64,000 nt of DNA from GCA-002733465 sp965230525 (GCA_965230525.1 OZ246008.1:4650001-4714000), one strand, 5' to 3'. Numbered from the stretch's first letter, positions 9,395 through 18,959 are shown. Program-made: numbers and translations. Notes: a model not told the origin generated them from the sequence alone.

Positions 9395-9955
9395 CTATCG
9401 GCGAATTTCTGAAACCATTCCTTGTTCATTAAATATCACACGAATAGTCTTAAATCGGTTAATCCAATATATCCACTCGTTACCATCGAGACTTGGCGTT
9501 CTATGCTGTGGCGGATAGCCTGCTGCAAGCACAACCGCGTCTTTTGTCATGCCCATCAAAATCTTTCCTTGTTTAATCCCCTTTTGGTCGACTTCACTCA
9601 TTCCTTTGACTTTTTCGCTATCACAAGAAGTACCAAAGTAGTCTTTTAAATAAACGCTTAAATCAGCAGTTGAGCGGTGTCGGTCGAGAGAATATTCTTT
9701 GCTAGTCGTTTTGTCCTTAAATACCAAACGCTTTCCACCCAACTCGACTAATTCCACGGGGGTACACATAGGAATTAGACCGCTCAATTGATAGTTAACG
9801 GTATAGAGCTTATTACGTCTTGGATCGGGATGAAGATTGGTTTTCAACACCACATTTGACGATTTCATCAAATCTTGACCGGAGGTGTCAATTAAGCTGG
9901 TTGAAGCACAGCCACTCAAAGAGAGTGCGGCGAGAGCAAGTATTAGTTTTTTCAT
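9395..9955 (-). CDS. BamE/SmpA-like lipoprotein
   Basis: The 186-residue lipoprotein has lipobox LSGC after a short signal (MKKLILALAALSLSGC), so Cys16 is the likely lipidated residue. The next residues (STSLID) lack Asp at +2, which predicts outer-membrane sorting by Lol. The C-terminal 60 residues resemble a SmpA/OmlA/BamE fold: KQGKILMGMTKDAVVLAAG, then PPQHRTPSLDGNEWIYW and a final strand IRVIFNEQGMVSEIRR. Unlike BamE proper (about 110 residues) it has an extra roughly 80-residue beta-rich domain ahead. It is therefore probably an envelope protein of unknown role rather than the BAM subunit. It is transcribed toward the serine hydrolase gene. Confidence 0.8.
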   Translation of the reverse strand: MKKLILALAALSLSGCASTSLIDTSGQDLMKSSNVVLKTNLHPDPRRNKLYTVNYQLSGLIPMCTPVELVELGGKRLVFKDKTTSKEYSLDRHRSTADLSVYLKDYFGTSCDSEKVKGMSEVDQKGIKQGKILMGMTKDAVVLAAGYPPQHRTPSLDGNEWIYWINRFKTIRVIFNEQGMVSEIRR

Positions 9956-10328
9956 AATAGATTATTCCTTCAGTTTAAATTTCGTCCTAAAAGATTTGAG
10001 GTATCAAATCAGGCAGGATTTTAACACTGCGTTTAGAATGCTGGCAATTGTCTTTGGCCTGTTAGTACTCCCCTTTTTAAAATTTGATGGAAGATTAAGC
10101 TAAGCAGGCCTCGAGTGGCTTGGCTGCAATCTGCAGTAGAAGTTAACTCAATTCGATTGTCAGTAAATTGAACTAAGTCAAATTTTCTCAACTATTCACC
10201 AAAAGAGGGCTATCGTCCCAAATTTCAAGCTCGGCGCAACAAGCGTTGGGCAAGATTTATAGATATTTGTCTATTGTCTGCCAACTCAAGTAGAATCGTT
10301 ACTACGCCAATCACAATAAGAATAATAA
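9956..10328. other. Intergenic, no gene seen
   Basis: A divergent gap of about 370 bp between the BamE-like lipoprotein and the alpha/beta hydrolase. Short open frames here lack a ribosome site and recognisable protein features. It should hold both promoters, but no convincing -35/-10 pair could be picked out by eye. Confidence 0.5.
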
Positions 10329-11129
10329 ATGCTCGCCAAATTGATACCTAACAAGCCAATGAGAATTTTCATGTGGTTAGTATTTATTCTACCAACACTG
10401 TTGTTTCTCTTGGTGAGTTTGATTTTTATTATTTATTTGTATTGGCCGCGTGATTTATCCCAAGTCACCAACTTCGAGATTCCTGTTCACAGCGAACACA
10501 TTGTAGTCATCGCGCATGGTGTAAAAGATTCGCCCAATAACTGGGGTAATTCGCTGAAGGCAGCGTTACACGCTGAGGAAAATCCCAACCAATTTGTTAT
10601 CAATGTAGACTGGCGACCTTTTTCAGACAGCCCGATCTTTTGCTCTGTGGTGGCAAAACGAATCGGTCAGCAAATTGCACAACAACTACCCGCTAATACT
10701 AAAACTAAAAGCCTACACGCCATTGGACACAGTTGCGGAGCGTTTGTTGTTTTAGGACTTACCGAGCAGCTTAACAAAAGCAACCCAAATATTAAACTGC
10801 AATCAACGTATCTCGATCCTGTGTCTATATATGCGGGTTTCTTTTGGCATTATGGGCTACAGCAATTTGGTCGCCACGCAGACTTTAGTGATACCTACAT
10901 AGATACTGAAGATGGCGTACCAGGAAGCAACCGTGCGCTCGACTACTCAGTTACTTTTGACGTAACCCAAATAAAGCATGCCCGCGGCTTAAATATTGCC
11001 CCCCATAACTGGCCACCACATTATTACGTGGATGCATTCGAGAAAAACAAAGTCCCCTTATTGACCAGCGCCAAGCCGCAAGACTTATTACTACCCAAAG
11101 GTAAACTCATTGAACTCCGAGAAGACTAG
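10329..11129 (+). CDS. Membrane-anchored alpha/beta hydrolase
   Basis: Probable esterase or lipase of the alpha/beta-hydrolase fold. A single N-terminal membrane helix (about residues 12-38) anchors the 266-residue protein, with the enzyme presumably periplasmic. The strand ending in IVVIAHGVKDSPNNWG (about 58-73) corresponds to the oxyanion region, and the nucleophile elbow is GHSCG (Ser135). A later Asp (TYLDPVS) and a C-terminal HNWPPHYY His are plausible acid and base; these two assignments are inference. The substrate is unknown. Its stop overlaps the start of the DUF3667 gene by 20 nt, suggesting coupled translation of the two. Confidence 0.82.
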   Translation: MLAKLIPNKPMRIFMWLVFILPTLLFLLVSLIFIIYLYWPRDLSQVTNFEIPVHSEHIVVIAHGVKDSPNNWGNSLKAALHAEENPNQFVINVDWRPFSDSPIFCSVVAKRIGQQIAQQLPANTKTKSLHAIGHSCGAFVVLGLTEQLNKSNPNIKLQSTYLDPVSIYAGFFWHYGLQQFGRHADFSDTYIDTEDGVPGSNRALDYSVTFDVTQIKHARGLNIAPHNWPPHYYVDAFEKNKVPLLTSAKPQDLLLPKGKLIELRED

Positions 11130-11916
11130 CTCAATCAACGAGCAGCACGCTAGGGCATTACAAAGCACCAATAAGCAATGTAAGAACTGTGGCTCGCAAG
11201 ATATTGCTCAATTTTGTAGTCATTGTGGACAAGCAGCCAACACTAGGGTTATCACTCTAGCAGGCGCGTTTAAAAACCTAATTTCTCACATCAGTGACCT
11301 AGACAACAAACTCTTTTATACCTTACGACAAATGCTGACAAGTCCCGGAAGGGCTAGTCTTAAATATGTGCTCGGTCATCGGGTAAAATTCATTCATCCT
11401 ATCAAGTATTTTGTGGTTGCCATGGGCTTAAATTTTTTAGCCATTTCTGAATTGCAAGCTCAGGGTGCAATCGCTGCGTCCAAGTTACAGTTGCCCGAAT
11501 TTATCAACATTCCAGTACAAGAACAACAAGCGATCGCACAATGGATTCTCAAGTACGCACATTTATTAATGGTAACACTACTACCTATCTATGGATATTT
11601 TCTAAGTTTGTTTTTTGGCAAGAAACGGACTGCCGGAGAAAGCAGTGCTTTCTTGTTTTACTTGTGGGGAAATTTAGCGATTATTTCAATGCTATTTTTA
11701 TTTACTGCTCAATTAATTCAATCGAATTATGTACAACATGCTCGTAGTATTGCAGTACTTGTTTATAGCGGCTGGGCAATTCTACAGTTTTTTGAAGCTA
11801 AGTTTTTCTATGGCCTATGGCGCACAGCAGTAAGTTATTTATGCTACTCACTTGTAGCACTGGTCATTATTGTAACCATTTTTAAAGGCTATGAAATTTG
11901 GTTAAGTCTGAGCTAG
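11110..11916 (+). CDS. DUF3667 zinc-ribbon membrane protein
   Basis: Function unknown. The N-terminus has a zinc ribbon CKNCGSQDIAQFCSHCG (two CxxC pairs, about residues 18-34). It is followed by the family core GAFKNLISHISDLDNKLFYTLRQML and SPGRASLKYVLGHRVKFIHPIKYFVV, then about five hydrophobic helices to the C-terminus. This matches DUF3667. The start is TTG 11110, with AAAGGT just upstream; no ATG or GTG lies between it and the ribbon. It overlaps the hydrolase gene by 20 nt, so the two are one transcription unit. Confidence 0.87.
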   Translation: MNSEKTSSINEQHARALQSTNKQCKNCGSQDIAQFCSHCGQAANTRVITLAGAFKNLISHISDLDNKLFYTLRQMLTSPGRASLKYVLGHRVKFIHPIKYFVVAMGLNFLAISELQAQGAIAASKLQLPEFINIPVQEQQAIAQWILKYAHLLMVTLLPIYGYFLSLFFGKKRTAGESSAFLFYLWGNLAIISMLFLFTAQLIQSNYVQHARSIAVLVYSGWAILQFFEAKFFYGLWRTAVSYLCYSLVALVIIVTIFKGYEIWLSLS

Positions 11917-11981
11917 ATATAAAATGTAGTGGTGAGCTACGATTAATCTAATCCAAGTTCTAAATAGGCACTTTCTTCAAT

Positions 11982-12233
11982 TTATGATGAGCTTCCAATC
12001 TCAATACCCAAAATGAACTCTATAACAAAAGCACTTGCTTTGGGGAAGATATAAGCGCACCCACCAAATATCAAGGATGCCGAGAGCATCCACGGCATAT
12101 ATTGCCAAAGTAAACTAGAATCAAATACCGTAGGTAGAGCGAGCAACCTTACTAATGCTCCTATTATCAACCCAATTATACTGCCAATGACAGCAAGAAT
12201 GATCTTTTCCGTTATTTTGAAAATCTTATTCAT
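11982..12233 (-). CDS. Small hypothetical membrane protein
   Basis: The 83-residue product has two predicted membrane helices (about 10-33 and 45-75) and a short Lys-rich N-terminus (MNKIFKITEK), suggesting the N-terminus stays in the cytoplasm. No family is recognised. It is convergent with the DUF3667 gene and sits downstream of the CAP-domain gene by about 70 bp. The hydrophobic pattern and ATG start make it a plausible real gene, but coding evidence is limited to its own reading frame. Confidence 0.55.
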   Translation of the reverse strand: MNKIFKITEKIILAVIGSIIGLIIGALVRLLALPTVFDSSLLWQYMPWMLSASLIFGGCAYIFPKASAFVIEFILGIEIGSSS

Positions 12234-12306
12234 GTTTTGTCACAACTCCGATACATGGTGCTGATTAAGCTTGCGCTAATATAAATTAATTACTAATAAT
12301 CCACTA

Positions 12307-12951
12307 TTAGTCCTTACTCTTTGCTATTTCACCTTGATAGACCTGCTTCTCTTCTCGATGCGCGACATAAACAGCCCAATATTCAACATGCGGCGAATCT
12401 GGCGCCTTATAAAAACCAACACCAATTTCATTTTGCAATCGATAAAATTCATGCTCTGCTAAAAGGTGCATTCGGTGATCATCGGAATTTTTAAAAATAG
12501 TCCATACCTCTTGCGCTGTTTTCATTCCACCGGCTACCGCCTCAACATTATTTTCTAATGCACGAGGATAGATTTTTGAAAGCGGATAACCCGCATCGAT
12601 CAAACGTCGGTTTGGCATGGCGTGTCTAATCCGTCCATTGGTAGACATTTCTTTTGCTTTTTTCTCAGCGATTTTTGATAGTAAATAGCTACAATAGAGT
12701 TCTTTGCGCTGCTGTTTAGGATCATTAATAATTAGCAATGCAAGCTTTTGGGCTTTGGGATGAATGCCGCAGGCATTTTTATGAGTACGATCATTATCTT
12801 CAGCTTCAGACACTCGACTTTCTTCAGACACTCGACTTTCTTCAGACACTTGAATTTCTTCAGACCGACTAACTGTTGCAAAGCAAGTCGCTGTCATTAT
12901 TAGCAAACTAAAAACTAGGTGAGACCTAAACAAACTACCTAATTTAAAACT
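12307..12951 (-). CDS. Secreted CAP/SCP-domain protein
   Basis: Member of the CAP superfamily (cysteine-rich secretory/PR-1 fold). Recognisable pieces are the helix HAMPNRR-IDAGYPL with ENVEAV-type motif NNVEAVAGG, then HRMHLLAEHEFYRLQNEIGVGFY and the terminal strand YWAVYVAH. The function of bacterial CAP proteins is poorly defined. The frame is open from 13029, but ATG 12951 (MSFKLGSLFRSH) is preferred: it has AGGTAGG upstream and gives a standard signal peptide (about residues 9-29 of the 214-residue product). Directly after the signal is an acidic tandem repeat of VSEESR. The gene follows the BNR-repeat gene by about 55 bp with this start, so they may be cotranscribed. Confidence 0.8.
   Translation of the reverse strand, partial: SFKLGSLFRSHLVFSLLIMTATCFATVSRSEEIQVSEESRVSEESRVSEAEDNDRTHKNACGIHPKAQKLALLIINDPKQQRKELYCSYLLSKIAEKKAKEMSTNGRIRHAMPNRRLIDAGYPLSKIYPRALENNVEAVAGGMKTAQEVWTIFKNSDDHRMHLLAEHEFYRLQNEIGVGFYKAPDSPHVEYWAVYVAHREEKQVYQGEIAKSKD
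12804..12857 (-). repeat. Three tandem 18-bp units inside the CAP-domain gene
   Basis: Units at 12804-12821 and 12822-12839 are identical (CTTCAGACACTCGACTTT on the plus strand); 12840-12857 differs at two positions and a partial fourth follows. They are in frame and encode a six-residue acidic repeat just after the signal peptide. Confidence 0.9.
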
Positions 12952-13006
12952 CATAAACTGCCTACCTATTTTAAAAGCGCTTCGCCAACTGACTACTTTA
13001 AGGCGA

Positions 13007-16000
13007 TTACTCGGAAACGTTGTTTTCAACTCGAATCGCGGGTAGCTTTATATTAGCAACCGCTTGATTGAACTGACTAACTTCATTTTGCTTTAAGGCA
13101 TTAAACTGCTTCAGTTGATTATCAATTTTGGCAAATATTTCAAGTTTTAGCTGTTCCACTTGATTGGTCGGTGGATAGTCCCCGACTTCGACCTGAGATT
13201 TGATACCCATCAGAGAGTTTAATAATCTTCCCGGAAAATTGAGCGGATCTTGCCGACTTTGATTTTTCGTTTGATAGAGCGCCTCTTCAACTTTGCTAAG
13301 CTTAGACTTTAACCCATCACCCAATTCAATAATAGCTTTGTGGCTATCACTTTCTAATTCCCCAGTAATCTGAGCAATCTGCGCTTTAAAATCCCTAATC
13401 TCTTGGATGCTTTTGGTTACTTGGTTTATTTTTTCTCGCGCGTCTAATAAGAAGTTCAATTGCTTTTCAAAGTCCGCGGATGTAGTGCTTATTCTTGGGT
13501 CTTTGGAAATATTAAAAGTGAGCTGTTGACTTGTTTCACCAAGCTTAAATTTAGCCGTATAGCTTCCTGGAATTGCCTTTGGCCCTTTAACACCTCCAGC
13601 CCAAACAATCATGCCCTTAAAATCCTTAGCTGGCTCATAGTGCATATCCCAAACAAATCGATTAAAACCCGCCACGGCATTTAGCTTGTTTTCTTTCTCA
13701 GTTGCATCACTCGTAAATGTTCTGATCAAGTTACCTTTTGAGTCGCTTATCTCAATAATTAGCGGCAACACAGTAGACTTGCTCTTTTGTTTACTGTTTT
13801 TTTCTTGTTGAGGTTGTTTTTCTTTGGTCGAATCTTTTTTGTCTTCTGCTACAGCGGGCGCTTTGTTTACAAAGAAATCGAAAATGACACCATTCGGAGC
13901 ATTGGTTCCTGCGTTGCCCGGATTTTCACTTACGCCACCTCTTAGACGATAGCTAGTACCTGGGGTAAAGGCATACAGTTCAGTTTGATTGTGTTTAAGT
14001 TGATATTGTTGAATCCAGCTTACATCATCCAGCATCCAAAAGGATCGCCCTTGAGTCGCGATAATCAGGTCGTCATCTTTTAACGCAATATCGGTAATCG
14101 GAACGATTGGTAAATTTTGTTGAAAACGCTGCCAATTCTTACCGTCATTCAACGAAATATACAAACCGTTTTCAGTTCCGGCCCAAAGTAATCCTTTGCG
14201 TTTTTTATCGGCTCGTATAACCCGAGTGAAATGATTACTGTTGATTCCTTTGACAATTTTTTTCCAACTTTTTCCATAGTTCTCAGTTTTATAAAGGTAA
14301 GGCTTAAAATCGTCAGACTTGTAGCGAGTGCCAGCAAGGTATAAACCACCTTTGTTAAAAGGGTCAATTTCAATACTATTGATTTGCATCCATTCGGGTA
14401 GTCCACTCGGTGTCACATTTTTCCATGTTTTGCCATCGTCCTTGGAAATATAAACGAGTCCGTCGTCACTCCCAGTCCAAAGTACCCCTTTTTCGTGATA
14501 GGACTCAGCCGCAGCAAAGATAGTTGAATAATACTCAACTGAGGTATTGTCTTTGGTAATCGGTCCACCGGAAGAGCCTTGCTTCGATTTATCATTTCGC
14601 GTCAAGTCGGGACTAATTTTTTGCCAACTTTGGCCTTCGTTAGTTGTGCGAAATAAATGATTTGCAGCGGTGTAGAGTACATTTGAGTCGTGCGGACTAA
14701 AGAAAATTGGAAAATTCCATTGAAATCGATATTTCAGCGATTCAGCCCCTTTACCCATCGGGTTGTCTGGCCATACATCAATTAATCGCGTGCTATCGAT
14801 GCGATGATCGACTCTAGTCAAATAGCCATCATACGATCCGCCATAAACTATTTCCGGGTTGTCAGGATTAGGCGCAATGTGACCACTTTCACCACCTGCC
14901 GTGGGCTCCCAATTGGCTTCAGTAATACTGTAACGTGGCGAGCGATGGTCAATCCTTACAGTTGAGTTATCTTGTTGTGCTCCATAAATGCGATAAGGAA
15001 AGTGGTTATCGGTGGTCACTCTATAAAACTGTGCCGTCGGTTGATTCATATAAGTAGAAAAAGAAGCCCCACCATCGCGACTTACTTGAGCCCCACCATC
15101 ATCGCCGACCACCATTACATTCGGATCCTGAGGGTTTATCCAAAGGTCATGATGATCGCCATGCGGAGTTTGAATACTGTCAAAACTTTTACCGCCATCT
15201 TTTGACTTCCAAAACCGAACGTTCAATACAAACACGGTATCAACATCTGTTGGATGCGCATAGACCCGAGTGTAGTACCAGGCCCTTTGTCTTAATTTTC
15301 GTTCTTGATTGATTCGTGTCCAAGTTTCGCCCGCATCATCAGAACGAAACAATCCACCGTCTCTGGCTTCAATCATCGCCCACAATCGCTCGCTATTAGA
15401 TGGTGAAACAGTTATCCCATTGATACCAATGGTTCCCTTAGGTAATCCCTTATTGGCCATTAAGTTTATCCAGGTATCACCGCCGTCTGTACTTTTCCAA
15501 AGTGCCGACCCTTCCCCACCACTTTCTAAACTATAGGGTGTTCGAATCACTCGCCAAGAACTTGCATATAAAACCCGAGCATTGTTAGGGTCCATGATTA
15601 AATCAACAAAACCCACTTCATCGTTAACAAACAGTATCTTTTGCCAATTTTTGCCCCCGTCTTTGCTTCGAAATATTCCACGCTGTTTATTCGGACCAGA
15701 CAAGTGGCCCATCGATGCCACATAAACCAAATCGGGATTTTTAGGGTGGATTCTAATTCTTGGTATTCGATGGCTGTCGGTTAATCCAATTGATTTCCAA
15801 GTTTTGCCTTTATCAACGGATTTCCACATTCCATCACCATGAGAAACGTTTCCCCGTACAGTTTTTTCGCCACCACCAACATAGATAACGTTAGGATCCC
15901 ATTCACTAACAGCAACTGCGCCAATCGAGCCTCCAAAATATCCGTCACTAATGTTGCGCCAATTTCCACCACTATCATCAGTTTGCCAAACACCGCCACC

Positions 16001-16330
16001 GGCTGCACCAAAATAGAATGTATTAGGAGCGTCAACAACCCCAGTTACCGCCGCCGAACGACCTCCTCGAAATGGGCCAATTTGACGAAATTTTGCGTTT
16101 TCGATTCGCTCAGGATCAAATGGTGTCTTAGTTGATGTTTTGGCTGTGGCCGTTAATGAGAGAAGTGTGAGCGATAATGTCAGTAGTATTGCGGCTATCA
16201 CGACGCTTAAATTGAATGCTGTTTTTGCGAGTTTGTGCTTTGGAGAGTGAGCTAATTGAAAATGGGCTTCTCGAAATATTGCATTTTGAGGTGCAAGAGC
16301 GGAAATGAGTGGTTTGGGTCGATTCGCCAT
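13007..16330 (-). CDS. Large secreted BNR/Asp-box (sortilin-like) repeat protein
   Basis: A protein of about 1107 residues with at least eleven Asp-box motifs of the S-x-D-x-G-x-T-W type, for example TDDSGGNWRN, SVDKGKTWKS, STDGGDTWIN, SDDAGETWTR and SKDDGKTWKN. These form one or two beta-propellers over about residues 80-760, as in the VPS10/sortilin and WD40/YVTN/BNR-like families. After a charged, Gln/Lys-rich linker (about 840-865) comes a beta-sandwich-like segment and a helical C-terminus. ATG 16330 (MANRPKPL) is preferred over the upstream in-frame ATG 16351, because GGGAGAG lies 6 nt before it. A long basic leader precedes a hydrophobic segment ending TATAKT, so export is likely. Often annotated as glycosyl hydrolase, but no catalytic residues can be assigned. 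Confidence 0.85.
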   Translation of the reverse strand: MANRPKPLISALAPQNAIFREAHFQLAHSPKHKLAKTAFNLSVVIAAILLTLSLTLLSLTATAKTSTKTPFDPERIENAKFRQIGPFRGGRSAAVTGVVDAPNTFYFGAAGGGVWQTDDSGGNWRNISDGYFGGSIGAVAVSEWDPNVIYVGGGEKTVRGNVSHGDGMWKSVDKGKTWKSIGLTDSHRIPRIRIHPKNPDLVYVASMGHLSGPNKQRGIFRSKDGGKNWQKILFVNDEVGFVDLIMDPNNARVLYASSWRVIRTPYSLESGGEGSALWKSTDGGDTWINLMANKGLPKGTIGINGITVSPSNSERLWAMIEARDGGLFRSDDAGETWTRINQERKLRQRAWYYTRVYAHPTDVDTVFVLNVRFWKSKDGGKSFDSIQTPHGDHHDLWINPQDPNVMVVGDDGGAQVSRDGGASFSTYMNQPTAQFYRVTTDNHFPYRIYGAQQDNSTVRIDHRSPRYSITEANWEPTAGGESGHIAPNPDNPEIVYGGSYDGYLTRVDHRIDSTRLIDVWPDNPMGKGAESLKYRFQWNFPIFFSPHDSNVLYTAANHLFRTTNEGQSWQKISPDLTRNDKSKQGSSGGPITKDNTSVEYYSTIFAAAESYHEKGVLWTGSDDGLVYISKDDGKTWKNVTPSGLPEWMQINSIEIDPFNKGGLYLAGTRYKSDDFKPYLYKTENYGKSWKKIVKGINSNHFTRVIRADKKRKGLLWAGTENGLYISLNDGKNWQRFQQNLPIVPITDIALKDDDLIIATQGRSFWMLDDVSWIQQYQLKHNQTELYAFTPGTSYRLRGGVSENPGNAGTNAPNGVIFDFFVNKAPAVAEDKKDSTKEKQPQQEKNSKQKSKSTVLPLIIEISDSKGNLIRTFTSDATEKENKLNAVAGFNRFVWDMHYEPAKDFKGMIVWAGGVKGPKAIPGSYTAKFKLGETSQQLTFNISKDPRISTTSADFEKQLNFLLDAREKINQVTKSIQEIRDFKAQIAQITGELESDSHKAIIELGDGLKSKLSKVEEALYQTKNQSRQDPLNFPGRLLNSLMGIKSQVEVGDYPPTNQVEQLKLEIFAKIDNQLKQFNALKQNEVSQFNQAVANIKLPAIRVENNVSE

Positions 16331-16413
16331 AGATAACTCTCCCGAGCGCATAAGTGATTGTTTTTAAAATAATGTAAAACTTTATACGCGTTTACTTGGG
16401 AGAGATCAAATGC

Positions 16414-16980
16414 TTAAGGTTTTACTCTCCTATAGACCAATGGTTGTTCTTTAACGCTACCATCTTTGTATTTCATTACGATATAGCCGTTAATCTTATC
16501 CGGCCCATCTTGATAAAAACTCAGCCCAGAAAAGTGAACTGCTTGAGGTTCTATTTTTACCAGTTTGAACTTAATGTGGTCTTTTTTCTCCTCCCAAGCA
16601 GTAAAGTCAGCACTAAAGTGTTTAACTAACAGCGCCAGACTGTCATTTTCCTCAATCAACAACAAAAGCTCATAAAAGATGACGCCTTTTTCCTCATCAT
16701 AAAGTTTAAACATTCCAACCATCGAATTTGCCGAAGCAGGATTCCAGACCTCTTCAAACTGACTGCCAAAAGCAGTGCCAGTCCAAGAGCCGACCAGCCA
16801 GCTCACATCTTGCAACGTTGCTTTCGGTTGCGTTGCATTTTCTGCCAAGGCAACGGTGTGTGCAGTTCGCTTAATCACCGATTCATTGCTCGCCAACAAA
16901 CTATTGTTTGCCCACAAATTAGTACTTACCAGCAGGCTTGTCGTAATGATCAATAAAGCGTGAAACCAATTGTTTTTCAT
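16414..16980 (-). CDS. DUF6265 secreted protein
   Basis: The 188-residue protein has a signal peptide (MKNNWFHALLIITTSLLVST..., cleavage near WAN-N at about 25). The mature part begins VSWLVGSWTGTAFGSQFEEVW and continues through alternating strands with SMVGMFKLYDEEKGVIFYELLLL to INGYIVMKYKDG. This is the lipocalin-like DUF6265 pattern (the W-x-x-G-x-W opening and E-x-W). It probably binds a small hydrophobic ligand in the periplasm, which is inference from the fold class. It stands about 60 bp upstream of the BNR-repeat gene on the same strand. Confidence 0.78.
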   Translation of the reverse strand: MKNNWFHALLIITTSLLVSTNLWANNSLLASNESVIKRTAHTVALAENATQPKATLQDVSWLVGSWTGTAFGSQFEEVWNPASANSMVGMFKLYDEEKGVIFYELLLLIEENDSLALLVKHFSADFTAWEEKKDHIKFKLVKIEPQAVHFSGLSFYQDGPDKINGYIVMKYKDGSVKEQPLVYRRVKP

Positions 16981-17074
16981 AATACTGTCTCCGTTGTAAA
17001 TATCTCTAAGACGAATGGCTCAGAGCTAAATCGACAACCACTCCCAGTAATAAATGGACGATAACAATCGCTAA

Positions 17075-17818
17075 TCAAGCTAAAAGCACTCTATCAACAA
17101 ATTTAGCCAATAGTTTGTTCGACTCAGGTGTTTCAGTTGCTTGGCTTAGTACAGCTTCCAATCGACTTTTATTTTCCGTGTAAGTTGCTTGATAGACCGT
17201 TAATCGTTGTTTAAGGACTGCTAAATCCACTTCAGGGTGAAATTGAAACGCCCAAAATGGCTTGTCGTTAACTTTAAAGGCATGCACACATTGCTCTGTG
17301 TAGGCCAATAGGCTTGAATTGGGTGGCACTTTAATGGCCTTTTGTTTATGAACAGAAACCGCCATAAAATCATTGGGCGTATCGTGCAACAATGGGTCCG
17401 TTTTACTGTTAAAAGCAAGCGATATTGGTAAAGTACCTATTTCAAAATGCTTTTTGGAATCGATGATTTCGCCACCTAAAGCTTGCACCGCCAACTGAAA
17501 ACCAAAGCAAGAAGCAAATACAGGCAGTCCACTGCGACTGCATTCCAATAAAAGACTCTGTGCGCTGGCGATAAATGGATAGTGCTTTGGTTGCAATACA
17601 TTGGCGTCACTAGCCCCGCCGACCCATAACGCATCATACCCTTTAACGACTTCAGTTCCAAAGCAAGGGTTTTGAAAAACATTCAAGACATCAATTTGCG
17701 CAACGGAAAGATTCGCATAGCGTGCAAAACTATTTAGTTCTTCTTCTGCTACCAGTGGATCTTGCCTGATTTGCATTAACAGAATTTTCAATTGTTCTTT
17801 GTTTTTATCCAATGTCAT
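17075..17818 (-). CDS. Class I glutamine amidotransferase domain protein
   Basis: Stand-alone GATase1 domain of 247 residues. The nucleophile elbow FASCFGFQLA contains Cys104; the catalytic His and Glu are in FHPEVD (His194, Glu196). The strand YDALWVGGASDANVL lies where the oxyanion strand is expected. Family members hydrolyse glutamine or act on gamma-glutamyl compounds such as gamma-glutamyl-putrescine. No synthetase domain or partner is next to it, so the substrate is unknown. It is transcribed in the same direction as the LysR gene, 66 bp after it. Confidence 0.85.
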   Translation of the reverse strand: MTLDKNKEQLKILLMQIRQDPLVAEEELNSFARYANLSVAQIDVLNVFQNPCFGTEVVKGYDALWVGGASDANVLQPKHYPFIASAQSLLLECSRSGLPVFASCFGFQLAVQALGGEIIDSKKHFEIGTLPISLAFNSKTDPLLHDTPNDFMAVSVHKQKAIKVPPNSSLLAYTEQCVHAFKVNDKPFWAFQFHPEVDLAVLKQRLTVYQATYTENKSRLEAVLSQATETPESNKLLAKFVDRVLLA

Positions 17819-17884
17819 TCACTCTGTTCGCAGACACCAAAAGCGTTCAACTCGCCACAAGAATTAGTCTTTTTCGTTAAACAA

Positions 17885-18802
17885 CTATGCATTCGGTTCA
17901 ATATTCCAATAGGGCGTATCACCAAAGTAACTCACTAAAAAATCAACCAATTGTCTGACGCGTTTGGAAAGATGTCGAGTCTGCGGATAAATCGCATAGG
18001 CATTGATAGGACTTTTTTTAACGTAGTCTTGTAAAATTGGGATTAACTCACCGCTTCGTATGGCTTGATAACAAATAAAATCTGGCGATGATAGAATTCC
18101 GCGCCCCGCAATGGCTTCATCACAAAGGTAATCACCGTTATTCGCACTAATAACCGTTTTAAATTTAAGATTAAGCTCCTTGCCCTGTTGGTCAACAAAT
18201 TTCCAAGCTTCTGGAATAAGGTTGTAACGCAGCCTGACATGCCCTGTTAACAGGTCATCTGGTTTTTGTGGAATACCGTATTTTTTTAAATAACTTGGAC
18301 TGGCACAGACCACAGGTTGGATACTGGTAATTTTTCTCGCAATTAAACTAGAGTCTGAGAGCTTGGCAATACGGATCGCAATATCAAAGCCTTCTTCGAT
18401 TAAGTCAACTTTTCTATCATTAAAGTCAACATCCAAATAAATTTGAGGGTGCTGATCATTAAATTGGCGTAGCGCGGGAGCCAAATGTCTTAAACCAAAT
18501 GAAAGCGGAGCGGCGATCTTGATCTTTCCCGCTAGGGCGCAGTGTTCATTCTTAATTCCGGCTTCAATTTCTGTGAGGTCATCCATAATTCGCATGGATT
18601 GTTGATAATAGATTTTGCCTGACTCGGTAAGCGTTTGATTACGAGTGGTCCGTGTTAGTAAGGTTACCCCAAGGCGCTTCTCTAGCTCAGTCAAACGACG
18701 GCTAACCGCTGATTTGGCGGTGTTCATCTGCTCCGCAGCTTTGGTGATGCTGCCTGCGTCCACAATTCGCACAAACGTTTGCATTTCTTCAAAAGGATTC
18801 AT
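17885..18802 (-). CDS. LysR-family regulator, divergent from azoR
   Basis: A LysR-type regulator of normal length (305 residues). The winged HTH is at about 3-62 (FEEMQTFVRIVDAGSITKAAEQMNTAKSAVSRRL... with LTRTTR at its end), and the periplasmic-binding-like effector domain is at about 90-290. It is transcribed away from the azoreductase gene, and the 190-bp gap holds a TTC-N9-GAA LysR box. Regulators in this arrangement usually control the divergent operon and themselves, responding to electrophiles or quinones. That role is inferred from the azoreductase, pirin and hydroquinone reductase genes next door. Confidence 0.92.
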   Translation of the reverse strand: MNPFEEMQTFVRIVDAGSITKAAEQMNTAKSAVSRRLTELEKRLGVTLLTRTTRNQTLTESGKIYYQQSMRIMDDLTEIEAGIKNEHCALAGKIKIAAPLSFGLRHLAPALRQFNDQHPQIYLDVDFNDRKVDLIEEGFDIAIRIAKLSDSSLIARKITSIQPVVCASPSYLKKYGIPQKPDDLLTGHVRLRYNLIPEAWKFVDQQGKELNLKFKTVISANNGDYLCDEAIAGRGILSSPDFICYQAIRSGELIPILQDYVKKSPINAYAIYPQTRHLSKRVRQLVDFLVSYFGDTPYWNIEPNA

Positions 18803-18890
18803 TTTTCACTTAATCCTGAAATTGAGGTATCAGAAATAATTTATAGCAATTAGTTGATAGCTTATTTGGTTTATACCTAGTCTACACCAC

Positions 18891-18913
18891 ATTGTTCTTA
18901 TTTATCGAACAAT
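18891..18913. promoter_or_regulatory. LysR-type operator between lysR and azoR
   Basis: Perfect 7-bp inverted repeat ATTGTTC (18891-18897) and GAACAAT (18907-18913) separated by 9 nt. It contains the TTC-N9-GAA (T-N11-A) LysR recognition pattern, about 90 bp before the lysR start and just upstream of the azoR promoter. Confidence 0.75.
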
Positions 18914-18953
18914 AAATTCTAATTTACACGGTTTTTCTATTCTGAGGCAACTA

Positions 18954-18959
18954 TATAAT
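18954..18959 (+). promoter_or_regulatory. Candidate -10 of the azoR promoter
   Basis: Perfect TATAAT with no good -35 at the normal spacing, as expected for a promoter that needs an activator. An upstream in-frame ATG at 18958 overlaps this hexamer, which argues for the later start at 18994. Confidence 0.5.

Noticed and set aside
9885..10103. Plus-strand open frame across the start of the BamE-like lipoprotein gene
   Set aside because: It overlaps the antisense of a clear lipoprotein signal and has no ribosome site.
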